Assembly: GCF_001543145.1 (NCBI RefSeq)
Contig: NZ_CP014160.1
Span: 558,001 to 622,000, forward strand
Direction: 5' to 3'
Length of the DNA stretch: 64,000 nucleotides
DNA from: Aerococcus sanguinicola
GTDB taxonomy: Bacteria > Bacillota > Bacilli > Lactobacillales > Aerococcaceae
The stretch's first letter is position 1, and each line of letters opens with the position of its first letter. The notes under the pieces were generated by a model. The model did not search any database. It was not told the origin of the DNA and saw nothing but the letters and a program-made list of their open reading frames with translations. Positions 24,866 through 33,977 of the stretch are shown one piece after another. The position numbers were made by a program, and so were the translations under genes.

Positions 24866-24905
24866 GAAGGTAATTCATATTGCAGATGAGAAAGGATGTT
24901 TTAAG

Positions 24906-25463
24906 ATGACTTACCAAGACTTACTTCACAAGCGTCGTTCCCACCGTGAACTCAGTGCGGATGTTGACGTATCAAACGATGAAATCAGCCAAGCCCTGAA
25001 GACAGCCCTGGACGAAGCTCCTATGGCTTTTGGCGAACAGACGCCTCGTGTCGCTGTCCTCCTCGATGGGGAAAGCCAATCCTATTGGGAAGCTGTCACC
25101 CGCCTGAATCCTGACTATGCCGACCGCTACGAAAAATTGGGCCAGGCTAAGGGCACCGTACTCTTCTTCGAAGACCGCAACCATGTCTACAGCCTGACCG
25201 ATAAGTATGCCATCGACGAATCCTTAGCTGACCGCTATTCCGGTGAAAACCATGGCATTGCTGCCGTATTGAGCTGGCTTGCTCTGACTGATCTCGGCTT
25301 AGACGCTAGCCTCCACCACCCACGCCAACAAGACACCAGCAAGTGGGCCATCCCAGACCACTGGACCTTCAAGGGTGCCTTAGTCTTCGGCAAGGGCCAA
25401 GACAGCGTTTCCGAAGACAAAGACAGCCTTTACGACAAAAAAGGCTTCAGCGTTTACCAATAA
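24906..25463 (+). CDS. Nitroreductase-family flavoprotein
   Basis: The 185 residues start at ATG 24906 with AAAGGA 9 nt upstream. The FMN-binding RRSHRELS motif lies at about 9-16, and EAPMAFGEQTPRVAVL and the C-terminal glycine-poor GALVFGKG fit small Firmicute nitroreductases of the YdgI/HBN1 type. These reduce nitro compounds, quinones or flavins with NAD(P)H as dimers. The physiological substrate is unknown. It is monocistronic with its own promoter and a terminator. Confidence 0.85.
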   Translation: MTYQDLLHKRRSHRELSADVDVSNDEISQALKTALDEAPMAFGEQTPRVAVLLDGESQSYWEAVTRLNPDYADRYEKLGQAKGTVLFFEDRNHVYSLTDKYAIDESLADRYSGENHGIAAVLSWLALTDLGLDASLHHPRQQDTSKWAIPDHWTFKGALVFGKGQDSVSEDKDSLYDKKGFSVYQ

Positions 25464-25469
25464 GATTAG

Positions 25470-25505
25470 CGTCCAAATTCACAAGCGAAACGGATGCTCT
25501 TCAAT
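25470..25505. repeat. Right-end fragment of repeat family R
   Basis: CCAAATTCACAAGCGAAACG and GATGCTC match the right end of the copy at 5961-6140 at all but two of 27 positions. It lies just after the nitroreductase stop. Confidence 0.55.
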
Positions 25506-25528
25506 TATGGTTAATTACAGAACTCAAT

Positions 25529-25560
25529 AAAAAAAGTGCCTGCAAATGCGGCACTTTTTC
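25529..25560 (+). terminator. Terminator of the nitroreductase gene
   Basis: AAAAAGTGCC pairs with GGCACTTTTT around a 9-nt loop. Confidence 0.88.
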
Positions 25561-25753
25561 CATCTCTTCTCGTTTTATAAGAAGGAGAGGTATGAAGAAT
25601 ATGGTTAGTTCAACTAACCTTTTGGGTATGGCTATATTGTAACGCCTAATTGTTACTTTTTTATGACTTCTCATCATTATTTTCTATTTCTTTATGAATT
25701 TTTTGTTACTTCCATCATGTCAATCATCTAATCGATAGAAAGGACCGATATTA

Positions 25754-26494
25754 GTGAAGATTACCATCCGACGTCGGCTCCTGGGCCAGGTGCCCCTCCT
25801 AGAACTCGTCCAAGAAGACCGCAAAAACGACTGCCTGCCCCTAGTGGTCTACTACCACGGCTGGCAATCGCGTAAAGAGCTCAACCTGACAGCTGGCCGG
25901 CGCCTGGCCAAAGCGGGTTACCGGGCTCTCTTGCCTGACGCCGAGAACCACGGGGAACGCTACCGTAAGTACTCCAAGATCCCCTCCATGACCTTCTGGC
26001 AGAGTATCCAGGCTAACCTCTTTGAATTTGGCTTCATTGTGGACCACTTCCAACAGCTGGGGCTGGCTGACGACCGCTTAGCAGTAGCCGGCGTTTCCAT
26101 GGGCGGCATCACGACCTGCGCCCTCCTCTGCCAGCACCCCGAGATCCAAGCCGCTGCCTGCTTGATGGGAAGCCCCATGCCTGTCCACTACGCCCAAGGC
26201 ATTGCCCGCCATGCCAGGGAAGCTGGGCGCTATTTCCCCAAAGACGCCAAGACCTTACTCGGCTGGCTCGAGGATTATGATCTGTCCATCCAAGCCAACC
26301 AGCTGGGCAACCGCCCTCTCTTCATCTGGCACGGCCGGCAAGACGACCGGATTCCCTTCCAGGAAGCAGCAACTTTCGTCCAAGCCAACCCCCAATTAAA
26401 GCTGCACTTCCAAGCCGAAGATGAAGGCCATCTCGTTCGCGTCGAAACCATCAAAAGCATGGTCAACTTCTTTACCGACCATTTCCCCCTTTAA
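25754..26494 (+). CDS. Alpha/beta hydrolase, YitV/YjfP-type esterase
   Basis: The 246 residues start at GTG with AAAGGA 9 nt upstream. The fold is complete: VVYYHGW (oxyanion), LLPDAENHGERY, nucleophile GVSMGG, Asp in WHGRQDDRIPF and His in DEGHLVR. Members are cytoplasmic carboxylesterases or putative prolyl-oligopeptidase-like hydrolases. No signal peptide is present. Third codon positions are C-rich. Terminators lie on both sides, so it is monocistronic. Confidence 0.85.
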   Translation: MKITIRRRLLGQVPLLELVQEDRKNDCLPLVVYYHGWQSRKELNLTAGRRLAKAGYRALLPDAENHGERYRKYSKIPSMTFWQSIQANLFEFGFIVDHFQQLGLADDRLAVAGVSMGGITTCALLCQHPEIQAAACLMGSPMPVHYAQGIARHAREAGRYFPKDAKTLLGWLEDYDLSIQANQLGNRPLFIWHGRQDDRIPFQEAATFVQANPQLKLHFQAEDEGHLVRVETIKSMVNFFTDHFPL

Positions 26495-26503
26495 TCCACA
26501 CAT

Positions 26504-26548
26504 AAGAAAAGTCTGAAAGCCCTAAGATACTGGCTTTCAGACTTTTTT
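26504..26548. terminator. Bidirectional terminator
   Basis: AAGTCTGAAAGCC pairs with GGCTTTCAGACTT, followed by TTTTT. It lies between the convergent esterase and luxS genes. Confidence 0.88.
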
Positions 26549-26575
26549 AACGATCAAATGCAAAGCGTCTCACTT

Positions 26576-27058
26576 TTATTCGGTCACTTCAACCACTTGA
26601 CGTTCAAAGGGATCCTTAGAGAAACCTTGGTCAAGGATATGCTTGGCCCATTCTTGAGCTCCGAACAAGGAATGGTCCTTGTAGTTGCCACAGCCTTTAC
26701 GTTCGACCCCTTGGACATCATCCCATGTGGAATCCACGATGTCTCTGAGGACCTTGGTGAAGGCCACCGCAATCTCTTCAGGCGTCTTTCCCCCCCAAAC
26801 GAGTAGGTAGAAGCCTGTCCGGCACCCCATTGGCGAGAGGTCGATCACCCCGTCTACATAGTCGCGGATGAGACCTGCCGACATGTGTTCAATAGTGTGT
26901 AGGGCCGCGGTTGGTACGGCTTCGTGGTTAGGTTGGGTCAAGCGGATATCAAATTTAGTGATGACATCTCCCTTGGCCCCTTCTTCCCGTCCAGCGAGGC
27001 GGACATAAGGGGCCTTGACTGCATCATGGTCGAGTTCAAAACTTTCAACTTTTGCCAT
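26576..27058 (-). CDS. luxS: S-ribosylhomocysteine lyase
   Basis: The 160 residues are the normal size. The zinc motif HTIEH and the third ligand Cys in KGCGNY are present, as is MGCRTGFY with the catalytic Cys. It splits S-ribosylhomocysteine into homocysteine and DPD, the precursor of AI-2. GGAGG lies 8 nt before ATG 27058. It is monocistronic, with no mtnN neighbour here. Confidence 0.97.
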   Translation of the reverse strand: MAKVESFELDHDAVKAPYVRLAGREEGAKGDVITKFDIRLTQPNHEAVPTAALHTIEHMSAGLIRDYVDGVIDLSPMGCRTGFYLLVWGGKTPEEIAVAFTKVLRDIVDSTWDDVQGVERKGCGNYKDHSLFGAQEWAKHILDQGFSKDPFERQVVEVTE

Positions 27059-27249
27059 TTTCTTTCCTCCTTGTCGAAATACATTATCGTCACTAGCCAT
27101 TATCCCACATTTGGAGAAGAGACTCAATGCTTAGGCCCTCGACTAAAAGCGATCAAGCTTAGCCAAGAAGTTTTGAAGGGCTTTCACTACCCTTAGCTGG
27201 GTCTTCTTGTTATCATAGGCTTATACTGACAGAAGAGGAGTGACCCCTA

Positions 27250-28092
27250 ATGGAAACTTATCAATTAGCAAACGGTCGATCTATCCCTAAAATCGGCTTC
27301 GGTACCTGGCAGCTAGAAGATGGCGAGCCAGTCATCCGAGCCGTCAAGAATGCCCTCAACGCAGGCTACCGTCACATCGATACCGCCCAAACTTACGGCA
27401 ATGAAGCAGGCGTTGGTCAAGCTATTCAAGAGAGCGATGTCCCCCGCGAAGAGATCTTCCTCACCACTAAGATTTGGAACGACAAGGGCGGCTATGAAGA
27501 TACCCTGGCCTCCTTTGAAGAATCGCTCAATAAATTACAAACGAACTATGTGGACCTCTTACTCATCCACTGGCCCAATCCAAAAGCTTTCCGCCAAGAG
27601 CCAGGTTTCGAAGCGCGTAACCGCGAAGTCTGGCGGGCTCTGGAGACCCTCTACCGCGAAGGCAAGGCCAAGGCGATTGGTGTCTCAAACTTCCTGGAAA
27701 AACATCTAGACGTCTTGTTCCAAACCGCTGAAATCAAACCCCTAGTCAACCAAATCAAACTCGCCCCTGGACTGAGCCAGGACGACCTGGTCGCCTATTG
27801 CCGGAACCATGATATTCTCTTGGAAGCCTATAGTCCTTTAGGGAGCGGGGAAATTTTTGACAACCAAGAACTCCAAGCCATTGCCGACAAGCATGCGTCT
27901 TCCGTCGCTCAAATTGCCCTGGCCTGGTCCTTAGCCCACGACTTCCTCCCCCTTCCACGCTCCAAGTCCCCCGAGCATATCCTGGCCAACTACCAGGTCT
28001 TTGATATCGAACTCAGCCCAGAAGAAATTCAACAAATCGACCAAATCAAGGACCTAACAGAGGCTCCTGATCCGGACACTAAAGATTTCTAG
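27250..28092 (+). CDS. Aldo/keto reductase
   Basis: This is 280 residues. The catalytic tetrad is visible: Asp and Tyr in HIDTAQTYGNE, Lys in TTKIWN and His in LLIHWP. The family signature GVSNFLEKHL and the NADPH-binding PRSKSPEHI near the C-terminus complete a full AKR5-like enzyme, such as the 2,5-diketogluconate/methylglyoxal reductases of lactic acid bacteria. GAGGAG lies 9 nt upstream. Confidence 0.92.
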   Translation: METYQLANGRSIPKIGFGTWQLEDGEPVIRAVKNALNAGYRHIDTAQTYGNEAGVGQAIQESDVPREEIFLTTKIWNDKGGYEDTLASFEESLNKLQTNYVDLLLIHWPNPKAFRQEPGFEARNREVWRALETLYREGKAKAIGVSNFLEKHLDVLFQTAEIKPLVNQIKLAPGLSQDDLVAYCRNHDILLEAYSPLGSGEIFDNQELQAIADKHASSVAQIALAWSLAHDFLPLPRSKSPEHILANYQVFDIELSPEEIQQIDQIKDLTEAPDPDTKDF

Positions 28093-28191
28093 CAGCGAGC
28101 GGAAGAAAAATCAAAAGCTCTAAAACACTGGAATAGTTGAGCCTCTACAGAAGCTAGACTTTTATTTCAAAACGCCATTTGATAAGAATCA

Positions 28192-28230
28192 AGCGCATCT
28201 TGACTGAACTAGTCAGCAGATGCGCTCTAT
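28192..28230 (+). terminator. Stem-loop downstream of the aldo/keto reductase gene
   Basis: AGCGCATCT pairs with AGATGCGCT, with an inner TGACT/AGTCA. The following T run is short and broken (CTATTC). It sits 100 bp after the stop. Confidence 0.5.
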
Positions 28231-28296
28231 TCATGCCTTTATTTGAGTAAGCAAGGGCTAGCCAGCCGGTCAAGCTGCCCTTCCCCCAATTCATGT

Positions 28297-28302
28297 TATA
28301 AT
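28297..28302 (+). promoter_or_regulatory. -10 element of the AEC carrier operon
   Basis: TATAAT overlaps an in-frame ATG at 28301, which argues against that codon as the start of the AEC gene. Confidence 0.55.
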
Positions 28303-28333
28303 GAGGACAAGTACACATGATGGAGGGATTCTA

Positions 28334-29263
28334 TTGTCAGCTATTATACCCATGCTCATCTTACTGGCCACCCTTTTTCTAGGCTATTGGGGCCAGAAAG
28401 TCAAACTCTTTACCAAATCTGCCCAGTATGATTTTTCAACCATGATTACCTATATCTCCTCGCCTGCCCTGATCCTATCCACTATCAATAGTGCGGGAGA
28501 ATTGGGGACCAAGGACGAGGCCCTGACTTTTTTGGCCATCGCTTTCATTATTTATTTCTTTTACATGGCCTTTTCTTTTATTGTCCCTAAATTCATCCCT
28601 GTTGCCAAGGAATCTGAAGGCACCCTACAATTCTTGATGACCTTCCAGAACAATGGCTTTATGGGCATCCCGGTGATTCAAGCCCTCTACGGGGCCGGGG
28701 CCATGTTCTATGCCTCGCTGATGAATGTGCCCTCCAATATCCTGGTCTATTCCTTCGGGGTCTGGGTCATGAGTCGCTACAGCCAGAAGGAAGAGGGGCA
28801 GTTGAGCTTGCGCAAGATCTTCTTGTCTCCCGGCTTTCTGGCTTCGCTCATCGCCCTCGCCTTCTTTATTCTTGATTGGAAGATCCCCCAAGCCGCGGAA
28901 ACTTTTCTCAGTTTAGTAGGGAATATGACCACTCCCTTGGCCATGATCGTGATCGGCATGTCCATGACAGAGATTAAGTTCAGAGACTGCTTCAACGATT
29001 GGCGGATCTATCTCTTAATGCTGATTAAGATGGTCCTCTTGCCCATCATCATTTATTATTTATTTGGCTCTTTCCTCAGCCATCCGATTATCATCAGCGT
29101 CCTGGTGGTCACAGCAGCTATGCCTGGTCCCTCCTCAGCGACGGCTTATGCCACAATCTTTGACGGGGATGTTACCTTGGCCACTCGCTATGTCTTTGTT
29201 TCCACACTCTTTTCCGTATTGATTATCCCACTGATTATTTCCCTACTTAATTTAGCCGGTTAA
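28334..29263 (+). CDS. AEC (auxin efflux carrier)-family transporter
   Basis: The 309 residues span about ten membrane helices in two halves, with the family pattern TFQNNGFMGIPVIQALYG and, late, VTAAMPGPSSATAYA. Bacterial members carry malate, malonate or similar organic acids; lactic acid bacteria use related MleP for malate. I chose TTG 28334 because GGAGG lies 7 nt before it and the promoter overlaps the earlier ATG. It is followed after 25 bp by the ThrE-type genes, possibly one transcript. Confidence 0.87.
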   Translation: MSAIIPMLILLATLFLGYWGQKVKLFTKSAQYDFSTMITYISSPALILSTINSAGELGTKDEALTFLAIAFIIYFFYMAFSFIVPKFIPVAKESEGTLQFLMTFQNNGFMGIPVIQALYGAGAMFYASLMNVPSNILVYSFGVWVMSRYSQKEEGQLSLRKIFLSPGFLASLIALAFFILDWKIPQAAETFLSLVGNMTTPLAMIVIGMSMTEIKFRDCFNDWRIYLLMLIKMVLLPIIIYYLFGSFLSHPIIISVLVVTAAMPGPSSATAYATIFDGDVTLATRYVFVSTLFSVLIIPLIISLLNLAG

Positions 29264-29288
29264 CCCAGTGATTAAAAGGAGGCATTAG

Positions 29289-30053
29289 ATGTCAATGACC
29301 GAAGAAGAACAAAATCACCTTTTACTGTCAACCTGTCTTTTGGCCGGGCGGATCATGATGGAATCAGGGTCCGAGTCTTACCGGGTTGAGGACACCATGC
29401 AGCGGATTGCCCAAAATACTCATCGCTTCGACACCGAAGCCTATGTCACCAACACTGCTATCTTTATGAGCCTGAACCAACGATCCAAAACCCAAATGAC
29501 CCAGGTCCGCAAACTGTCCACTAATTTAGCCAAGATCGATGAAACCAATGAACTCTCCCGGGCCTATGAAGCTGGGAAGTTAGACCTGGCCGGACTCAAA
29601 AGCGAACTCCAGCGGGTCGACAAGGAACCCAAGAACTTTAGCTTCCCCATCCAGGTCATAGCAGCTGGCTTTGCGAGTGCCGCCTTCATGTTGCTTCTAG
29701 ACAATAATAATTACCGGGATATCCTGCTTGCTTTCATCATTGCGACCATCGGCTTCTCCGTCTCCGAATTATGCAAGGAAAAGTTTGAGGTAATCTTCCT
29801 CAGTGATTTCTTTGCTTCAACTGTTATCGGTGTTCTCGCCCTCTCCTTCAATCGCTTGGGCTGGGTCAGCCACCTGGACTCCATGATCACGGGCTGTATC
29901 ATGCCCCTCCTCCCCGGCCTAGCCATCACAGGTGCCCTCCGCGACCTCTTCGCCCGGCAATTAGTCTCGGGCATGGTGGAGGCTGTGAATGCCATTCTGA
30001 TTGCCATTGTCCTCGGTATCGGGATTGCCCTTACCCTGCAGTGGTTGGGCTAG
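29289..30053 (+). CDS. Threonine/serine exporter, large subunit (ThrE N-terminal, YjjP-like)
   Basis: The 254 residues have a cytoplasmic N-terminal part of about 120 residues with LLAGRIMMESGSESYRVEDTM, the ThrE hallmark. Five membrane helices and the block LPGLAITGALRDLF follow. Together with the next gene it equals the ThrE exporter split into two proteins, as YjjP/YjjB in E. coli, where it exports small dicarboxylates or amino acids. AAAGGAGG lies 6 nt upstream of ATG. Confidence 0.9.
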   Translation: MSMTEEEQNHLLLSTCLLAGRIMMESGSESYRVEDTMQRIAQNTHRFDTEAYVTNTAIFMSLNQRSKTQMTQVRKLSTNLAKIDETNELSRAYEAGKLDLAGLKSELQRVDKEPKNFSFPIQVIAAGFASAAFMLLLDNNNYRDILLAFIIATIGFSVSELCKEKFEVIFLSDFFASTVIGVLALSFNRLGWVSHLDSMITGCIMPLLPGLAITGALRDLFARQLVSGMVEAVNAILIAIVLGIGIALTLQWLG

Positions 30054-30065
30054 GAAGGAGGAAGT

Positions 30066-30626
30066 ATGTTGCTTAGTATCCTTGAACAAGCTTGCTTAAG
30101 TTTCTTCGGAACCGTGGCCTTCTCAACCATCCTAAACGTTCCCAAGCGCGCCTTAATCTATTGTGGTTTGACAGGTACCAGTGGTTGGATGACCTATAAA
30201 TTCTTCATGTACCTCTTCAACGAAATAATTGTGGCTAACTTCATGGCTGCCATTGTGATCGGGATCCTCTACATGCAGCTCTCTCGCCGTCTGAGGATTC
30301 CGGTCATTATCTTAAACACCCCAGCTATCCTGCCCCTAGTACCAGGAAATGCGGCCTATCTCTTCGTCCGCTATGCCGTTGAAGGTGACTATGTAGCTAG
30401 CGTCCAGCACCTCATGACCGTCTTCAAAGTGTCGGGGGCCATCGTCTTTGGCTTCATGTTCATCAGCTTGGCCGAGCAACAGATCCGCCGCCAGCGCCAA
30501 GAACGTGCCCGCCGCCAGCTCAAGAAAAAAGCCGCCAAAGCTGCCCAACATGAACAAAGCAAGAAACGCCTGCCCCTTCCCAAGACACCCAAATTCAAAA
30601 TCAAGAACAGGACTTCCAAAGATTAA
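30066..30626 (+). CDS. Threonine/serine exporter, small subunit (ThrE_2, YjjB-like)
   Basis: The 186 residues have five membrane helices and the typical ILNTPAILPLVPGNAAY. A long highly basic tail (RRQRQERARRQLKKKAAKAA) then extends past the usual family length of about 150. The tail is probably cytoplasmic. It lies 12 bp after the large subunit, so they are co-translated. Confidence 0.9.
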   Translation: MLLSILEQACLSFFGTVAFSTILNVPKRALIYCGLTGTSGWMTYKFFMYLFNEIIVANFMAAIVIGILYMQLSRRLRIPVIILNTPAILPLVPGNAAYLFVRYAVEGDYVASVQHLMTVFKVSGAIVFGFMFISLAEQQIRRQRQERARRQLKKKAAKAAQHEQSKKRLPLPKTPKFKIKNRTSKD

Positions 30627-30674
30627 AAAATACGCTCGTTTCGGCCAAGTTAAGCCGAATCGAGCGTATTTTTT
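30625..30674 (+). terminator. Terminator of the ThrE operon
   Basis: AAAAATACGCTCG pairs with CGAGCGTATTTTT, with an inner TTCGGC/GCCGAA stem. It begins directly after the stop codon. Confidence 0.9.
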
Positions 30675-30760
30675 TGATGGACAGTTAAGGCTCTAGAGAG
30701 GGAGAGCCTTCCCCCGCTTCCCAGTTGAGGGCTAGGGGAAACGAGGAAGCCGCCCTGTCC

Positions 30761-31321
30761 TTATTCCTTAACCCGTAACAGGTGGGGAGCAGCCCGGCAG
30801 ATCAGGGCAACAATAAGCCCATCAACAATAAGTGTCGCCAAAGCGCTCGAGCCATTGACCAGGAAGGAATACCAATAAATATTCATCCCATCTGGCGCAT
30901 AGCTCGACCAATATACCACCCCTGCAATGAAGTGGATAAAGTACTTAACAAAGACCGCTAGAGCAACACTCCAGGCGATGGTCCCATAAAGGCTCTCCTT
31001 TTGGGCAAGCTTCTGTTGGATGGTTCGGGCGCCGAAGCCAGCCAGGCCTGTCACCGCAAAGGCAAAAACATATTCCACAAAAACTTGGAGGAAGGAAAGC
31101 ACCACAATATCCCCTGAAACGAGCTTGAGAATCCCCCAGAGGAAACCCGCTAGAATCCCTAGCTTAGGCCCCCTACGGAAAGAAAAGATCATAATAGGAA
31201 TCATCCCGAGCTCAATCTCAAAGATATTCCCGACATCTAAAGGGATCAGGGCAAAAACAAAAGCCAAGACAGCCATTAAAGCAGCCTCGATCATCCCTAA
31301 TAATTGCTGACGTTGTGCCAT
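30761..31321 (-). CDS. thiT: Thiamine ECF transporter substrate-binding protein
   Basis: The 186 residues carry six membrane helices and the thiamine-pocket region VYWSSYAPDGMNIYWYSFLVNG, characteristic of ThiT. EIELGMIPIMIFSFRRG is also typical. ThiT delivers thiamine through the shared ECF module, whose genes are not in this window. A TPP riboswitch and terminator precede it, which settles the substrate. Confidence 0.95.
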   Translation of the reverse strand: MAQRQQLLGMIEAALMAVLAFVFALIPLDVGNIFEIELGMIPIMIFSFRRGPKLGILAGFLWGILKLVSGDIVVLSFLQVFVEYVFAFAVTGLAGFGARTIQQKLAQKESLYGTIAWSVALAVFVKYFIHFIAGVVYWSSYAPDGMNIYWYSFLVNGSSALATLIVDGLIVALICRAAPHLLRVKE

Positions 31322-31349
31322 TTAACATTTTCCTTTCTTTACTAAGAAA

Positions 31350-31386
31350 GAAACAAAACCCGTTTGCATCACACAAACGGGCTTAA
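31350..31386 (-). terminator. Riboswitch-controlled terminator
   Basis: On the minus strand AACCCGTTTG / CAAACGGGTT-type arms (AAGCCCGTTTG with CAAACGGGTTTTG) form the hairpin between the TPP aptamer and thiT. Confidence 0.75.
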
Positions 31387-31442
31387 AACTTGTATTCGGT
31401 AAGATAAACAGCTGGCAATCTAAAAAGCTGCCTTGCTTATAC

Positions 31443-31530
31443 ACTTCCTTACGCTAGTCTTAACTAGATCAAGTTTTAAGGGTCTACTGACGTATCTCAA
31501 CCTTTTGGTTCCCCTAGTGTTCTAGGCGTT
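31443..31530 (-). promoter_or_regulatory. TPP riboswitch (THI element)
   Basis: Conserved pieces occur in order on the minus strand: ACACTAGGGGAACC, TGAGATACGTC, GACCCTTAAAACTTGATC, ACTAGCGTAAGGAAGT. These form the TPP aptamer upstream of thiT. High TPP is expected to stop expression. Confidence 0.93.
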
Positions 31531-31531
31531 C

Positions 31532-31560
31532 ATCTTAACGTTTTTTTATCAAAAATGCAA
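31532..31560 (-). promoter_or_regulatory. Promoter of the thiT leader
   Basis: TTGCAT and TAAGAT are separated by 17 bp on the minus strand, just upstream of the aptamer. The -35 overlaps the space to the neighbouring gene's stop. Confidence 0.6.
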
Positions 31561-31562
31561 GT

Positions 31563-32030
31563 CTAGTACTCCATTACGGTTACATCACTGACTTCAAGCT
31601 CTAAATCATTCAAAGTATAAGATGGCTTGGTTGCCATGCCTTCCATAGGGACTTCATCGACAATCATAATGGCAATATCATTCGCCCAATTGCCTAAAAA
31701 ATCGCTGTCGACTTCCCATTCAATCGGCTCAAAGTTCACATTGAAGTCAGAAACCTTAAGTTGCAATTTGGCCTTGAGCTCGGTAATGGTCTTGCCTGTC
31801 ATATTGACCAGGGCGAAAGCCGTTTGGGCCGTCTTGGTCCGCCGATTAGGATAAGCCTCCAAAGCAAAAATATTCAAAGAACCTTCTTCAAAATAAGCTT
31901 CATACTGGTCAACAAAATTTTGCAGGGTCGTCATCACTTCATTCACATCATTCTTAGCGAACGGCACATCTAACTCTTGGAGTTGGGTATTTTGAGCATG
32001 GGTCAAAGCTGCACGTACTTTTCCGGCCAT
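31563..32030 (-). CDS. Hypothetical protein, 155 residues
   Basis: I do not recognise the family. ATG 32030 has AAGGA 7 nt upstream. The N-terminal half is helical and acidic (DVNEVMTTLQNFVDQYEAYF). The C-terminal half reads like beta strands of an Ig-like fold (AFALVNMTGKTITELKAKL, FNVNFEPIEWEVDSDFLGNW). There is no signal peptide, so it should be cytoplasmic. The C-terminal block recalls SLAP/FxLYD-type domains, without certainty. Confidence 0.6.
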   Translation of the reverse strand: MAGKVRAALTHAQNTQLQELDVPFAKNDVNEVMTTLQNFVDQYEAYFEEGSLNIFALEAYPNRRTKTAQTAFALVNMTGKTITELKAKLQLKVSDFNVNFEPIEWEVDSDFLGNWANDIAIMIVDEVPMEGMATKPSYTLNDLELEVSDVTVMEY

Positions 32031-32125
32031 AATATCATCCTTCACTTACTTATTTTAATCTTATTGTATCAAAAGTTTGGACGCTTTAAAATAAAAGCTC
32101 TTCGCTTCTGATTAGAAAAGCTGAT

Positions 32126-32452
32126 TTAATTGCTGGTATAATCATCGAGATCGACTAAAACCATAGAAATAAAGGATTGGTTGCGCTCAAAATGGAAATC
32201 ATCATCATCTGGAAGGAAATCATCTAAAGACAAGGAAGACATCGAACTTGGCTCAGGCAAAGCTTGCCCACGCTCTAAAGCATCTGCCAAATGGATCCCC
32301 AGACAATCACTGGCCATATAAAGCGCGTCGACTATATCCTTCCCCTGAGTGATAGCCCTCGGGATATCGGGAAATATTATCAAAAAAGGAATATTGCTTT
32401 CATCTGGGCTGAAGTAAAAGTATCCGTCTAGGCGGAAAAGAGTTAGTAATAA
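32126..32452 (-). pseudogene. HicB-like antitoxin remnant without a normal start
   Basis: The open frame reads DGYFYFSPDESNIPFLIIFPD then IPRAITQGKDIVDALYMASD, the HicB pseudo-RNase H fold. It continues to VLVDLDDYTSN at its stop. No ATG or GTG exists before the conserved first strand; the only candidate, TTG 32383, would delete that strand and has no ribosome site. There is no C-terminal DNA-binding domain and no HicA toxin next to it. It is probably decayed. Confidence 0.55.
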
Positions 32453-32479
32453 TTATGTCCTTGATTTTCTAACTGAGTA

Positions 32480-33851
32480 AAGGAACCTCTGCGTGTGCGG
32501 GAAGAAGAAATAAAATAAGGCTGGGTAGGCGGCTAGCATAGGATCACCCCCGCGTGTGCGGGAAGAAGGTAGTATCCTTCTTTGTATACCGCGCATAACA
32601 GGGATCACCCCCGCGTGTGCGGGAAGAAGTTCTGTTCAGATTACCTTTAACTATCTACTCAGCAAGATCACCCCCGCGTGTGCGGGAAGAAGTAGATGTG
32701 GTAGAACGTTCAAAAAATAAGTTGGGGATCACCCCCGCGTGTGCGGGAAGAAGAGGATTTAGAACCAAATAAGGTTCAAGGGTATGGGATCACCCCCGCG
32801 TGTGCGGGAAGAAGCTCCTTAACTCCTTCGTTCATTTTCGTAATCGGGGATCACCCCCGCGTGTGCGGGAAGAAGGATTAAATGGGTGACCGAAGATGAT
32901 ACAAACAGGGATCACCCCCGCGTGTGCGGGAAGAAGGCGAACATCATGTCGACCAGTGGGGCCAAACGGGGATCACCCCCGCGTGTGCGGGAAGAAGAGA
33001 GTCTATTCCAAAGATGGATTATCTCCTACAGGATCACCCCCGCGTGTGCGGGAAGAAGAATCAGAAATCTTTGACGATAGCGAAGACATCAGGATCACCC
33101 CCGCGTGTGCGGGAAGAAGTAGCAAGGTTTTCCTTTCCGCTTACAACATTTAGGATCACCCCCGCGTGTGCGGGAAGAAGCTGCGTCCAGTGCTTCGGCT
33201 AACTTTTTGAGCGGGATCACCCCCGCGTGTGCGGGAAGAAGTTCTTTAACTTTCTATATACATTATAACGTGTGGGATCACCCCCGCGTGTGCGGGAAGA
33301 AGCAAAGAGACCGGAAAGAAAGAAAAATACCAGTAGGATCACCCCCGCGTGTGCGGGAAGAAGCTTTCGAAGTTTTAGGACAAGTGGAAGATGAGGGGAT
33401 CACCCCCGCGTGTGCGGGAAGAAGTGGATTTGAAATCCATAAAACAAAAAAAAGCCAGGATCACCCCCGCGTGTGCGGGAAGAAGTCTTTTAATTGTTGC
33501 GTGGTCTCGTCTAGCTGAGGATCACCCCCGCGTGTGCGGGAAGAAGCGTTACGGGCCATCTTTGAAATTGCCGTAGCCAGGATCACCCCCGCGTGTGCGG
33601 GAAGAAGCCTTTGTCACCCCTGTAATATCCACTTGCCACAGGATCACCCCCGCGTGTGCGGGAAGAAGTTGTCTACGGGTTCGATGTCCTTGATGACCGG
33701 AGGATCACCCCCGCGTGTGCGGGAAGAAGCTGTGGCGTTCCTTACACGGCATTCCACTGTGAGGATCACCCCCGCGTGTGCGGGAAGAAGATAAGCCCCT
33801 CTTTATTTGACGTTCTCCGTGCGGGATCACCCCCGCGTGTGCGGGAAGAAG
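32480..33851 (-). CRISPR. Type I-E-like CRISPR array, 23 repeats and 22 spacers
   Basis: The 28-nt repeat reads GGATCACCCC...GGGAAGAAG on the plus strand; its complement (CTTCTTCCCGCACACG...GTGATCC) is close to the type I-E repeat of Streptococcus thermophilus CRISPR4. Repeats recur every 61 bp, so spacers are 33 nt, except one of 35 nt at 32630-32664. The leftmost repeat (32480-32507) is degenerate in its first half and the next-but-two has a changed first base, marking the old end. The array should therefore be transcribed from the right, on the minus strand. No cas gene is in the window. Confidence 0.97.
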
Positions 33852-33977
33852 ACTAAAGAAATCCCATCAAATCAGGCTTCTTTTTTGATCCCTCGGCCAT
33901 TTTCATTCACTTTAAAAAAATCCCCTATAGCTACTATAAGCCATCTCGGTCACTTTAACCAGTGATAACCTCATGCC
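33852..33977 (-). promoter_or_regulatory. Probable CRISPR leader
   Basis: 126 bp of AT-rich sequence adjoin the intact end of the array, with runs such as TTTTTTTAAA and a TATAG-type -10 near 33930 on the minus strand. It also separates the array from the gtrA stop codon. Confidence 0.55.

Noticed and set aside
32886..33856. Several overlapping plus-strand reading frames with repeated PRVCGKK or ITPACAGR peptides
   Set aside because: They are translations of the CRISPR repeats in different frames; spacing is exactly that of the array and no ribosome sites exist.
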